Shown here: piece after piece, positions 25,798 through 35,734 of the stretch | How the letters are laid out: each line of letters starts with the position of its first letter | Position numbering within the stretch: position 1 is the stretch's first letter | DNA from: Thermodesulfobacteriota bacterium | GTDB lineage: Bacteria; Desulfobacterota; Desulfobacteria; Desulfobacterales; Desulfosudaceae | Reading direction: 5' to 3' | DNA length: 64,000 bases | NCBI GenBank assembly: GCA_040753795.1 | Contig: JBFMDX010000022.1 | Coordinates: 1 to 64,000, forward strand | Made by a program: the position numbers and the translations under genes | The notes under the pieces: generated by a model | The model's input: the letters and a program-made list of their open reading frames with translations, nothing else | What the model was told of the DNA's origin: nothing | The model's database searches: none

Positions 25798-27237
25798 GTG
25801 ACCAAACCAAAGCCCAGCATTCTGGTGATTGACGACAGCGCCGCCATCCGGCACCGCCTGATCAAGCTGCTGGAACCGCTCAACGCCTCCTTTGAGCAGG
25901 CGGAAAACGGCCGGCAGGCGCTGGATATCATCAACAGCAAGCCGTTTGACATCATCCTGACCGACATCGAAATGCCGGAAATGAACGGCATCGAACTGTG
26001 CCGGCGTCTGAAAAAAAAGGATGACACCCGGGATATCCCGGTCGTCGTCGTCAGTTCTCTTGACTCCGAAGAAGATATCGAAAAAGGATTTGAAGTCGGC
26101 GCCACCTATTATATCGCCAAAAACGACGTTTACACCGATCTGTACAATGTGGTGGAAGGAATCCTGTTCCGGAGCAATCGCAACAGCAATCAGATCATCC
26201 TGGTAGTGGATGACTCCGCCACCATCCGCAACATCGTGGAGCGAGGGTTAAAGTCGGCGGGCTTCAAGGTGATGATCGCGGAAAACGGCCGGCGGGCCAT
26301 GGAAATCCTGGCCGATCATATCCCGGATCTGATCTTGAGCGATATCGACATGCCGGAGATGAACGGTTTTGAATTCTGCGAAACCGTCCATGCCGACCAG
26401 CGGTTTTCCGGCATCCCCTTTATCGTCATGAGCGCCAAGAACGACCGCGGCCATATGAACCGCATGCTCCAGCACGGTGCGGCGTCCTATGTCACCAAGC
26501 CCTTCAACATCGATTCCCTGGTCCTGCAGATCGAAGAAGTGCTGTCCAACCAGTTCCGCCTGCTGTTAAAGGAAAGGGAGCGACTGGAAACGGAACGCAA
26601 CCTGATCATTGCCAGCATCTCCAGCCTGATTTCAGCCCTGGAAGCCCGGGACCCCTACACCAAAGGCCATTCCGAGGTCGTCGGCCGGATCGTCTCCGGC
26701 ATGCTGGCCATGACCGGCGCCAGCAAAAAGGAAATCGAAAGCGCCCACATCGGCGGCCGGCTTCACGATATCGGCAAGATCGGTGTCCGGGACAGCGTCC
26801 TGTTGAAGAGCGGACCCCTGACCGACATCGAACTGGCCCACATCATGGAACACCCGCTGAAAGGCGCGGAAATCATCAAGAACATCCCCAGCCTTTCCGG
26901 CACCCTGGACACCGTCATGTATCATCATGAACGCATGGACGGCAACGGCTATCCGGAAGGCTTGAAAGGCAGTGACATCCCCCTGCTGGCCCGGATGACG
27001 GCCGTGGCCGACACCTACCACGCCTTGAGCAGCGACCGGCCTTATCGCGCCGCCACCAGTCATGACCGGGCCCTGCAGATCATTGAAGACGCCCGGGACA
27101 CGCAACTCTGCCCGGATTGCATCAAGCTTTTCATGGAGTGGTGCGACAAAAACGATCCCCAGCGCACCCTTCACCCCAAAATGCCCGACAACGTTGCCTT
27201 CCTCGGCCGGCCCTTCCAGTCCACTATTTCCCACTGA
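25798..27237 (+). CDS. double response regulator with HD-GYP domain
   Basis: 479 residues from GTG at 25798. Receiver domain 1 has phospho-acceptor D56 in LTDIEMPEMNG, and receiver domain 2 has D182 in LSDIDMPEMNG. A short coiled linker precedes the HD-GYP domain with GGRLHDIGKIGV (HD at 323-324) and HHERMDGNGYPEGL (GYP at 384-386). HD-GYP domains hydrolyse cyclic di-GMP, so this protein likely couples two phosphorylation inputs to a change in c-di-GMP. No sensor kinase gene is adjacent. Convergent with the TetR gene. Confidence 0.92.
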   Translation: MTKPKPSILVIDDSAAIRHRLIKLLEPLNASFEQAENGRQALDIINSKPFDIILTDIEMPEMNGIELCRRLKKKDDTRDIPVVVVSSLDSEEDIEKGFEVGATYYIAKNDVYTDLYNVVEGILFRSNRNSNQIILVVDDSATIRNIVERGLKSAGFKVMIAENGRRAMEILADHIPDLILSDIDMPEMNGFEFCETVHADQRFSGIPFIVMSAKNDRGHMNRMLQHGAASYVTKPFNIDSLVLQIEEVLSNQFRLLLKERERLETERNLIIASISSLISALEARDPYTKGHSEVVGRIVSGMLAMTGASKKEIESAHIGGRLHDIGKIGVRDSVLLKSGPLTDIELAHIMEHPLKGAEIIKNIPSLSGTLDTVMYHHERMDGNGYPEGLKGSDIPLLARMTAVADTYHALSSDRPYRAATSHDRALQIIEDARDTQLCPDCIKLFMEWCDKNDPQRTLHPKMPDNVAFLGRPFQSTISH

Positions 27238-27275
27238 CCGGACATTTTATATTATCAGCGGAAAAATTGCGCCGG

Positions 27276-27935
27276 TCATCCTTTTCGGGAAATCATCAGG
27301 TTCTTGATCCCGCCGACGGTGAAGGCCGTAACGTCATCGGCGGCGGCGTTAATATCTCCGGCGCGATCGTGCCAGAGCATGTAGTAACCGGCCACCCGCT
27401 CATAGATACCGAGGATGCTGACCGCCATCAGTTCGGCCGAGAGCGGTGATCGGTAATGGGTTTTCGTTTCAGCGGCCACCCGGGCCAGCGCCCCTTCAAG
27501 GTCCTTGATGACTTTTCCGTAAAGCCGTTTGCGTTCTTCCTCCACGGCCGGTCCCTGCCCCCCGGCCTCCCGGAAAAAAATGGACAGTCGCTCCGGATAT
27601 TTGAGACAGAACTCCTTGAAAAAAGAAAGCCCGGCGCTGACAATACCTTCCAGGGTGCCGTCCTGGCTCAAAAACGCGTCCCCCAGGGTCTTGCGGAGCT
27701 GAAAACCGACCTTCTGGATCAGGGTGATGAGCAGGTCTTCCTTGTTTTTGAAATAAAAATAAACCGTGCCCACCGAAATTTCGGCGGCGTCGGCGATATG
27801 CTCCAGGCTGGTCTGGTGATAGCCGTTTTGAGCGAACAGTTTTTCCGCCACGTCCAGAATGGTGGTATATCGTTTTTCCTTTTCCCGCTGGCGCCGCAGC
27901 GCCGCCCTGGAAACCTGTCCGTTTTTCTCTTTCAT
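27276..27935 (-). CDS. TetR-family transcriptional regulator
   Basis: 219 residues. The N-terminal DNA-binding domain reads TTILDVAEKLFAQNGYHQTS, then IADAAEISVGTVYFYFKNKE, the standard TetR helix-turn-helix with the YFYF helix. The C-terminal domain (FFKEFCLKYPERLSIFFREA and on) would bind a ligand, plausibly an acyl-CoA. It is the last gene of the acyl-CoA cluster (23 bases after the hydratase), so it is the best candidate for the palindromes at 34893-34909 and 14089-14108. That link is inference. Confidence 0.88.
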   Translation of the reverse strand: MKEKNGQVSRAALRRQREKEKRYTTILDVAEKLFAQNGYHQTSLEHIADAAEISVGTVYFYFKNKEDLLITLIQKVGFQLRKTLGDAFLSQDGTLEGIVSAGLSFFKEFCLKYPERLSIFFREAGGQGPAVEEERKRLYGKVIKDLEGALARVAAETKTHYRSPLSAELMAVSILGIYERVAGYYMLWHDRAGDINAAADDVTAFTVGGIKNLMISRKG

Positions 27936-27958
27936 GCCGCCTCGCTTGGCCTGGCCAT

Positions 27959-28729
27959 TTATTTGCCGGTAAAATCCGGCTTGCGCTTCTGGATAAACGC
28001 CGTAATGCCTTCCACGGCGTCCTGGGTGGCCGCCACTTCCGCCAGCTTGCCCGACAGGAACTTGACCGCCTCACCCAGAGGCATGTTTTCAGCGGCGGCA
28101 AAAGCCAGCTTGCCGATCTTCATACCGATGGGACTTTTTTCGGAGAGAGTCGCGACCACCGCGGCCACTTCCGATTCAAACGTGTCCGCCGGACAAACCC
28201 GGGTCACCATGCCCATTTCCAGGGCTTGAGCGGCCGTCAGCCGTTCCCCCAGCAGGATCATCTCCATGGCTTTCTTACGGGGCACGTTGCGGAAAATAAG
28301 GGCGCCGATCATCATGGGAAACAGACCGACATTGACCTCGGGTGTGCCGAACTGGGCCGTGTCCCGGGCGATGACAATATCGCAGGCCAGCATGAAGCCG
28401 GTGCCGCCGGCCAGGCAATGGCCGTTGATCCGGGCCACGGTGGGCTTGGAAAAGGTCGCCAGGCGCGTGATGAGGGCCGCATAACCGGCCAGCACGTCGC
28501 CGCCGGACCCGGCCAGGCTGCCGCCCAGGTCCGCGCCCGAGCAGAAGGCCTTGTCGCCGGCGCCGGTCACCACCACCACCCGCACAGCCTCATCCTGCTC
28601 GGCTCTGTCCAGGGCCTGGGCAAAAAGCGTCATGGCCTCCGGACTGATGGCGTTACGCTTGTCGGGCCGGTTGATGGTCAGCCAGGCGGCCCTGTCCCGG
28701 ACTTCATAAAGCAGATGGGGTTCATTCAT
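27959..28729 (-). CDS. enoyl-CoA hydratase/isomerase family protein (methylglutaconyl-CoA hydratase candidate)
   Basis: 256 residues from ATG at 28729, overlapping the biotin carrier stop by eight bases (ATGAATGA). The crotonase fold is shown by GAGDKAFCSGADLGGS (oxyanion-hole segment) and INGHCLAGGTGFMLACDIVI. The acidic residue pattern of true hydratases is only partly conserved. Next to an MCC-like carboxylase it would hydrate 3-methylglutaconyl-CoA (LiuC) or a longer analogue (AtuE). Substrate inferred from neighbours only. Confidence 0.85.
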   Translation of the reverse strand: MNEPHLLYEVRDRAAWLTINRPDKRNAISPEAMTLFAQALDRAEQDEAVRVVVVTGAGDKAFCSGADLGGSLAGSGGDVLAGYAALITRLATFSKPTVARINGHCLAGGTGFMLACDIVIARDTAQFGTPEVNVGLFPMMIGALIFRNVPRKKAMEMILLGERLTAAQALEMGMVTRVCPADTFESEVAAVVATLSEKSPIGMKIGKLAFAAAENMPLGEAVKFLSGKLAEVAATQDAVEGITAFIQKRKPDFTGK

Positions 28730-29261
28730 TGCTGCCTCCCTGCGGCTCGCCGGCCGCGTCCGTTTTCTGAATATCCACCAGGATGTCCCCCGGCGCCACC
28801 TTGTCGCCCGCGGCCACGTTGACGCTGGTGACCACCCCGTCAAACGGCGCGTAGAGCGTCGTTTCCATCTTCATGGCCGAGACCACCGCCACCGGTTGGC
28901 CTTCCGTGACCCTGTCCCCCGGGCTCACGGCGATCCGCACCACCACGGCCGGCATGGGGGGAGTGACTTCCAGCGGCTTCTTCCGGGCCGACTTGCGGCC
29001 GGTACCCGACAGGGCCAGGGTGTCTTCGTCGATCAGCGGGTACTGGCGGCCATTGATGACAACGGTTTTGCCCTCGCCGTGTTCCACTACTACCGCCGGC
29101 AACTGCCGGCCGTTGACGGTCAGCAGCAGGCCCTTGTCCGACGTCCGGACAAATTCCACCCGGTAGGTCTGCTCAGCCAATATCGCCGAGAAAAATCCCT
29201 CGCCGACCTCATTCACGGTCACGGGCAGCGGCGTGTCTTCCATTTTCAGTTTATATTCCAT
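28722..29261 (-). CDS. biotin carboxyl carrier protein of an acyl-CoA carboxylase
   Basis: 179 residues. The C-terminal biotinyl domain has the target Lys K131 in VVSAMKMETTLYAPFDGVV. The first about 95 residues (MEYKLKMEDTPLPVTVNEVG and so on) correspond to the linker/BT region that in 3-methylcrotonyl-CoA carboxylase alpha joins the carboxylase and carrier parts. Here carrier and biotin carboxylase are separate genes. Ribosome site GGAGACTGTT before ATG. Confidence 0.88.
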   Translation of the reverse strand: MEYKLKMEDTPLPVTVNEVGEGFFSAILAEQTYRVEFVRTSDKGLLLTVNGRQLPAVVVEHGEGKTVVINGRQYPLIDEDTLALSGTGRKSARKKPLEVTPPMPAVVVRIAVSPGDRVTEGQPVAVVSAMKMETTLYAPFDGVVTSVNVAAGDKVAPGDILVDIQKTDAAGEPQGGSNE

Positions 29262-29306
29262 AACAGTCTCCTTAACTGTATTTCAAAAGGTGCCGGAATT
29301 CCTTTT

Positions 29307-29368
29307 TTCCTTAAAACTTAAATCTTAAAACTTAATATTTAAAACTTAATACTTAAAACTTAAAACTT

Positions 29369-29370
<2 letters not shown>
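29307..29370. repeat. TTAAAACTTAA-type tandem tract
   Basis: About seven imperfect copies of CTTAAAA/CTTAATA fill the gap between the biotin carboxylase stop and the carrier start. Same sequence type, reversed, as 14173-14203. Non-coding. Confidence 0.75.
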
Positions 29371-30856
<1,486 letters not shown>

Positions 30857-30883
30857 GATTTATCCTCTCACAAGGTTTGTTCT

Positions 30884-32500
30884 TTACATGCGGAATACGC
30901 CATAGCCGTAAGCATCATCCCGGATGGGCGCGTTGAGCGCCGCCGAAATGGCCATACCCAGCGTGTCCCGGGTTTTGGCGGGATCGAGGACGCCGTCGTC
31001 CCAGAGATGAGCCGTGCTGTAATAGGCGTTGCCGTCGGCCCGGGCCTTGTCGATGATCGGCCGGGTGATGGCCTCCACCTCCTCCGGGGTCAGGGGCGGC
31101 TTGCCCAGGCGGGCGTTCTGATCGTTGGTGATGGTCACCAGCACGCCGGCGGCCTGTTCCCCGCCCATGACGCCGATTTCAGCGTTGGGCCACATCCACA
31201 GGAACCGGGGCGAATAGGCCCGGCCGCACATGGCGTAGTTGCCGGCCCCGAAGGAAGCGCCGGCGATGAGGGTGAACTTGGGCACGCTGGCCGTGGACAC
31301 GGCATTGACCATCTTGTGACCGTCCTTGGTGACCCCGCCGGCCTCGTAATTCTTGCCGACGATGAAGCCGCTGATATTCTGCACGAAGAGCAGGGGGATT
31401 TCCCGGTTGTCGCAGATCTGAATGAACTGGGTGGCCTTCTGGGCGCTCTGGGGGAACAGCACGCCGTTGTTGGCCAGGATGCCCACCGGAAAACCGTGGA
31501 TATGGGCCCAGCCGCAGATCAGGGTGGAGCCATACAGTTCCTTGAACTCGATAAAGTCGCTGCCGTCGATCATGCGGGCCAGGGCTTCGCGGATGTCATA
31601 GGGCGTAGATATGTTGCGGGGGATGATGCCGTAAAGCTCTTTGGGATCATAAGCCGGCGGACGGACGGGTTTGCGGGTGAGGCGGGCTTTCTCGATTTTC
31701 GGCAGATTGCCGATGATTTCCCTCAGCATGGCGATGGCGTGGGCGTCGTCCTCGGCGTAATAATCCGAGACCCCGGACTGGGAGCAGTGCAGGTCCGGTC
31801 CGCCCAGTTCGTCCGGCGTCACTTCCTCGCCGGTGGCGGCCAGCACCAGGGGCGGACCGCCCAGAAAAATGGCGCCGTGGCCCTTGACGTGGACGATCTC
31901 GTCGCACATGGCCACGCCGTAAGCGCCGCCGGCCGTACACAGGCCCATGACGGCGGTAATTTGAGGTATCTTCATCTTGGACATCATGGCCTGGTTATAG
32001 AAGATCCGGCCGCCGTCATTGGCGTCCGGAAAAATCTCGGACTGCAGGGGCAGGAAAGCGCCGGCCGAATCCATCAGGGCCACCGACGGCAGCCGGTTCT
32101 CCATGCAGATGGTCTGCATGCGCAGGGATTTTTTCACGCCCATGGGATAGACCGCCCCGCCCTTGATGGAAGCGTCGCTGACGCTGATGGCCACCTCCCG
32201 GCCCTGGACGATGCCGATGCCGGCCCGGACACCGGCCCCGTGAATCTTGCCGTCATACATGTCCTTGGCGGCCAGGGGCGCGATCTCCAGAAAGGGGGTA
32301 TTCTTGTCCAGCAGCAGGTCCAGTTTCTGGTCCACCGTCAGCTTGCCCGTCTCCTTGAGCCGGTCCAGGGCCTTCTGAGAGCGGTCATGATGCGCCTTTT
32401 CGATCTCCTTGCGCAGATCCGCCACCAGGGTCTCCATTCGTTCACGATTCGCCTTGAACTCGTCCGAATTGACGTCAATCCGGGATTCGATCACAGCCAT
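30884..32500 (-). CDS. acyl-CoA carboxyltransferase subunit, methylcrotonyl-CoA carboxylase beta-like
   Basis: 538 residues, crotonase-fold carboxyltransferase with both N- and C-terminal lobes. DSAGAFLPLQSEIFPDANDG, VMGLCTAGGAYGVAMCDEIV and FLGGPPLVLAATGEEVT are motifs shared with 3-methylcrotonyl-CoA (LiuB) and geranyl-CoA carboxylase beta subunits rather than with propionyl-CoA carboxylase. The C-terminal lobe shows NNGVLFPQSAQKATQFIQIC and LIAGASFGAGNYAMCGRAY. Ribosome site AGGAGG is nine bases before ATG. With the two genes downstream it makes a complete three-protein carboxylase. Confidence 0.92.
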   Translation of the reverse strand: MAVIESRIDVNSDEFKANRERMETLVADLRKEIEKAHHDRSQKALDRLKETGKLTVDQKLDLLLDKNTPFLEIAPLAAKDMYDGKIHGAGVRAGIGIVQGREVAISVSDASIKGGAVYPMGVKKSLRMQTICMENRLPSVALMDSAGAFLPLQSEIFPDANDGGRIFYNQAMMSKMKIPQITAVMGLCTAGGAYGVAMCDEIVHVKGHGAIFLGGPPLVLAATGEEVTPDELGGPDLHCSQSGVSDYYAEDDAHAIAMLREIIGNLPKIEKARLTRKPVRPPAYDPKELYGIIPRNISTPYDIREALARMIDGSDFIEFKELYGSTLICGWAHIHGFPVGILANNGVLFPQSAQKATQFIQICDNREIPLLFVQNISGFIVGKNYEAGGVTKDGHKMVNAVSTASVPKFTLIAGASFGAGNYAMCGRAYSPRFLWMWPNAEIGVMGGEQAAGVLVTITNDQNARLGKPPLTPEEVEAITRPIIDKARADGNAYYSTAHLWDDGVLDPAKTRDTLGMAISAALNAPIRDDAYGYGVFRM

Positions 32501-32527
32501 TTATTTTTCCTCCTGTTAGGGGTTTCT

Positions 32528-33652
32528 CTATTTTAATGCCTCACCGCCGATGTTCATGCGGGCGATCTCGGTGGACGTGCCCGCGATCTGCGCGAGTTTG
32601 GCGAAACGTCCGGCCACGGCGGCCGGATTGGCCGGGGCCAGCCCGCCGGCGGCCAGGATGCGCAGGGCGGCGCCGGCCACCTCCTCGGCCGCTTCGGCGC
32701 AGAAAACCTTGGCGCAGTCGGTCATGACGGCGGCTTCCCGGTCTCCGACGGCGGACAGCCAGGCGGCCTTGTAGGCCATCAGCTGGGCCGTCTGGGTCTG
32801 GGTCAGCATCTCGGCCAGCTTGAAACCCACCTCCTGATAGGCGATGACCGGCCGGCCGCCGGAACGGTGCGCCTTGGCATGGGCCGTGGCGGCAAGCAGA
32901 GCGGCGTTCATCTGGCCGACGGCAACCGCGATCAGCACCTGGTTTTCCCAGAGGCGGATATCATTGATCAGTTGTTTGCCGTCGACCGGCCCCACAACGC
33001 GGTCCGCGGGGACAACGCAATTGTCCAGGGAGACGGCCCCGATGTGCAGGGGCGCGTATTCCGCCATGACATCAGCCGGCGTAACGGTGACGCCCGGCGC
33101 CCGGCGGTCCACCAGAAACAGGCCCAGGCCGTCATCCAGCGCGCCCACCACCAGCAGCATGTCGGCCGCGCCGGCATTGATGACAAACCCCTTCTGGCCG
33201 GAAACAACTACCCCGTCTTTTCCCCGGACACCGTTGACCGTCAGGGGGTCATTGACCACGTTCAGGGCCGCTTCACTCAAAGCCACGGCGCCGGTCAGCG
33301 CTCCTTTTTGCAGGGCCGGGAGAATGGTCCGCCGCAGTTCCGGCGTTCCGTGATGCCGCACCAGCCGGCCGAATACCCGGGTGCTCATCTCAAACGGAAT
33401 AAACACCTGGGGAGCCGCGGCGGCGAAAGTTTCCATGGCGGCCATGGCAGCCACCCCCAGCGGTGCCTCATCGTCAAGACCGGCAGCCATGTAACCCGTA
33501 GCCGCCAATTCACCGGCCAGGGTTTTAATCAATTCCCCGGCCTGCTTCGGATCCGACAGATCCCTGCCGGCCGCGCCGGCCATGGCCGTGCCGACAACCC
33601 GGCCGGCCTCATCTATCAATTTCTGTTCCTGCTCTAAAAATTCATATCGCAT
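32528..33652 (-). CDS. divergent acyl-CoA dehydrogenase subunit
   Basis: 374 residues from ATG at 33652 (AGGTG six bases upstream); a GTG three codons earlier is possible. The acyl-CoA dehydrogenase fold is clear (VALSEAALNVVNDPL in place of the usual TEPxAGSD, then VSGQKGFVINAGAADMLLVV). In a hand alignment, the helix-G position used as catalytic base in isovaleryl-CoA dehydrogenase holds E236 (LWENQVL), while the usual later Glu is Ala (IAGTSTEIA). Paired with the next, more canonical gene eight to seventeen bases away; a hetero-oligomer is plausible. Confidence 0.82.
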   Translation of the reverse strand: MRYEFLEQEQKLIDEAGRVVGTAMAGAAGRDLSDPKQAGELIKTLAGELAATGYMAAGLDDEAPLGVAAMAAMETFAAAAPQVFIPFEMSTRVFGRLVRHHGTPELRRTILPALQKGALTGAVALSEAALNVVNDPLTVNGVRGKDGVVVSGQKGFVINAGAADMLLVVGALDDGLGLFLVDRRAPGVTVTPADVMAEYAPLHIGAVSLDNCVVPADRVVGPVDGKQLINDIRLWENQVLIAVAVGQMNAALLAATAHAKAHRSGGRPVIAYQEVGFKLAEMLTQTQTAQLMAYKAAWLSAVGDREAAVMTDCAKVFCAEAAEEVAGAALRILAAGGLAPANPAAVAGRFAKLAQIAGTSTEIARMNIGGEALK

Positions 33653-33669
33653 GGTGTTCACCTGTCTTT

Positions 33670-34812
33670 CTACATCATTCTGGATATGATCATCTTCTGA
33701 ATGTCCGACGTCCCGCCGCCCAGAGGCGCCAGGCGATTATCCCGGAAAACCCCTTCCATTATATATTCATGGCAGTACCCGTAACCGCCGTGAATCAGGA
33801 TGGCGTCGTTGACCGGGCCCAGGCTCCAGTCACCGACAAACAGTTTGGCCACGGCCGCGGCCAGATGGTTTAAGGGCTTGCCCTGGCTCTTGAACCAGGC
33901 AATGCGGTAAACCAGCAGCCGGGCCGCTTCGTAAAAAATCCGGATGTTGGCCAGCTTATGCCGGGTCGCCTGGAACTCGCCGATGGTTTTGCCGAACTGC
34001 ACCCGCTTGTTGGCGTAATCAGCGGACTTTTCCAGGACGTATTTGGCCACACCGACCATGGGCGCCAGCAGGGCGCTGCGGTCCCATTCCACGGTCTGCA
34101 TGGCCATGAGAAAGCCATGCCCCTCTTTGCCGACCATATTTTCGGCGGGGATTTCACAATCCTGGAAAAACAGCTCGGAAGTGGCGGATGTCCGGCAGCC
34201 CATCTTTTTCAGGGGATTACCCGTGGAAAACCCCCGGGTCCCCTTCTCCACGATAAAGGCCGAAATACCCTCGTGCCGCTTGGCCGGGTCGGTCTTGGCG
34301 TAAACCAGGGCCACGTCGGCCAGGGGGCCGTTGGTGATAAACATCTTGCTGCCGTTTAAAACGTAGCGGTCGCCCTTTTTCTCGGCGGTGGTCTTCAGGG
34401 AGGCCACGTCCGAGCCCGCGTCCGGCTCGGTCAGCCCCATGCAGCCGACGATTTCCCCCCGGGCCAGCCGGGGAACGTATTTCTTCTTCTGGGCCTCGGT
34501 GCCGTGGCAAAAGATGGTGTCGGCGCACAGAAACGTATGGGCCCCGTAAGAAAGGGTCAGGCCGCCGTCGACCCCGGCTTCACCCAGGGCCTCGCCGGCC
34601 AGCACGGTGGTGACCACGTCCGCGCCCTGGCCGCCGTACTCCTCCGGAAAGTGCATGCCGAGCAGGCCGAACTCACCCATCTTCCGGAAGGATTCCATGT
34701 CAAACGTGCCCGACAGCTCGTGCTCCTCCACCCGCGGAACGATCTCTTTTTTCGCGAACTTGATGACCTCTTTTTTAAACATCATCTGCTCGCGGGTAAA
34801 ACCAAATTCCAT
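33670..34812 (-). CDS. acyl-CoA dehydrogenase (short/branched-chain type) with unusual catalytic position
   Basis: 380 residues, first gene of the cluster, with GAGGAGG six bases before ATG. MGLTEPDAGSDVASL and the FAD-contact segment RVQFGKTIGEFQ are canonical. The usual catalytic Glu is absent: the YEGT position is G366 (LGGGTSDIQ). The helix-G position, Glu in isovaleryl-CoA dehydrogenase, is D244 (VEWDRSALL) by ungapped hand alignment. Either Asp serves as base, as reported in some cyclic or aromatic acyl-CoA dehydrogenases, or activity depends on the neighbouring subunit. Substrate likely isovaleryl-CoA or a branched analogue, from context. Confidence 0.88.
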   Translation of the reverse strand: MEFGFTREQMMFKKEVIKFAKKEIVPRVEEHELSGTFDMESFRKMGEFGLLGMHFPEEYGGQGADVVTTVLAGEALGEAGVDGGLTLSYGAHTFLCADTIFCHGTEAQKKKYVPRLARGEIVGCMGLTEPDAGSDVASLKTTAEKKGDRYVLNGSKMFITNGPLADVALVYAKTDPAKRHEGISAFIVEKGTRGFSTGNPLKKMGCRTSATSELFFQDCEIPAENMVGKEGHGFLMAMQTVEWDRSALLAPMVGVAKYVLEKSADYANKRVQFGKTIGEFQATRHKLANIRIFYEAARLLVYRIAWFKSQGKPLNHLAAAVAKLFVGDWSLGPVNDAILIHGGYGYCHEYIMEGVFRDNRLAPLGGGTSDIQKMIISRMM

Positions 34813-34879
34813 GGGACCTCCTCAATCCAAGTTTATTTTAGAACCGTCCAAAACGGACAGAACCCATATGCCGATTAAA

Positions 34880-34908
34880 ATAATATTCATTTATTGAATC
34901 AGATTCAA
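34880..34908 (-). promoter_or_regulatory. promoter of the acyl-CoA cluster
   Basis: On the minus strand TTGAAT (34908-34903), 17-base spacer, TATTAT (34885-34880); four and five of six matches. The predicted start near 34873 gives a leader of about 60 bases. The -35 box lies inside the palindrome 34893-34909. Confidence 0.65.
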
Positions 34909-34909
34909 T
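34893..34909. promoter_or_regulatory. candidate operator, 17-bp palindrome
   Basis: ATTGAATCAGATTCAAT is a perfect 8-1-8 palindrome covering the -35 box and part of the spacer. Its half-site TTGAATC resembles the TGAATGA half-site of the operator at 14089-14108, and both sit 70-100 bases before an acyl-CoA dehydrogenase start. Probable target of the cluster's TetR protein (inference). Confidence 0.55.
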
Positions 34910-35072
34910 TTTAAAATCTGCTTATAGCCATGTCAAGCGCTTTCTAAATACGACCGGATCAAGCTCCTGGCCGGTTATCCGCGACAATTTACTTTTCTTC
35001 GAGGAATTCATATGATAGGATTCATAAAAATCGGATGTACGCCTATAACTATACGGGCGGGAGTCTGCCATC

Positions 35073-35699
35073 ATGATCATCGCCGGTCTGACCGGAGGAA
35101 TCGCCACGGGCAAATCTATCGTGGCCAGTTGCCTTGCCGAGCACGGCGCCCTCATTATTGATGCCGATCAGATCGCCCATGAAGTGGTTGCCAGAGGGAA
35201 ACCGGCCTGGGAAGAAATCGTTAAGACGTTTGGAGAGACCTATCTTCTCCCCGACGGCGAAATTGATCGCAAGGCGCTGGGCAAAACCGTCTTTGACGAT
35301 ACCGCCAAAAGAAACCTGTTAAATCACATTGTCCATCCCCGGGTATTTGAAGAGATCAGCCGCGCCATCACCGCGACCATCGAGGCGCATGAAGCCCATG
35401 ATCCGGTTATCATCCTGGATGTACCGCTTCTTTTTGAAACCAAAATGGACGTGGAACTGCCGGAAGTCATCGTGGTATTCGCTCCGGCCGAGACACAGCT
35501 TGATCGGCTGATGGCCAGGGACAATCTGAGCAGGGAAGACGCCCTGGCCCGCATCAATTCACAGATTCCCATCACGGAAAAAAAAGACAAGGCCGATTAT
35601 GTCATCGACAACAGCGGATCCATCGACGTCACCAGGGAACAGACGACCGCGCTGTTTACCGTCCTGAAGGCCAAGGCCGAAACAAAAGCAGAAGAATAA
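35073..35699 (+). CDS. coaE: dephospho-CoA kinase
   Basis: The last step of coenzyme A synthesis, 208 residues. P-loop GLTGGIATGKSIVASCL (GGIATGKS) is at the N-terminus, then LIIDADQIAHEVV with the conserved DAD motif, VIILDVPLLFETKM and the lid region LSREDALARINSQIP. A C-terminal tail is Lys/Glu-rich. Lies alone on the plus strand next to CoA-ester genes. Confidence 0.95.
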   Translation: MIIAGLTGGIATGKSIVASCLAEHGALIIDADQIAHEVVARGKPAWEEIVKTFGETYLLPDGEIDRKALGKTVFDDTAKRNLLNHIVHPRVFEEISRAITATIEAHEAHDPVIILDVPLLFETKMDVELPEVIVVFAPAETQLDRLMARDNLSREDALARINSQIPITEKKDKADYVIDNSGSIDVTREQTTALFTVLKAKAETKAEE

Positions 35700-35719
35700 T
35701 AGCAATTTGAAATTGCTAT
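35699..35719. other. AT-rich 21-bp palindrome between convergent genes
   Basis: ATAGCAATTT-G-AAATTGCTAT, perfect 10-1-10, starting on the last base of the coaE stop and 16 bases before the stop of the oppositely oriented Fe-S gene. It could form a weak hairpin and serve as a shared terminator, but the stem is AT-rich and no T run follows. Confidence 0.4.
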
Positions 35720-35734
35720 AACACCGGGCAGTCG

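Noticed and set aside
27235-27278. TGACCGG...CCGGTCA inverted repeat between the HD-GYP and TetR genes considered as a terminator.
   Set aside because: The loop is more than 30 bases and the stem only seven, with no proper T run directly after it.
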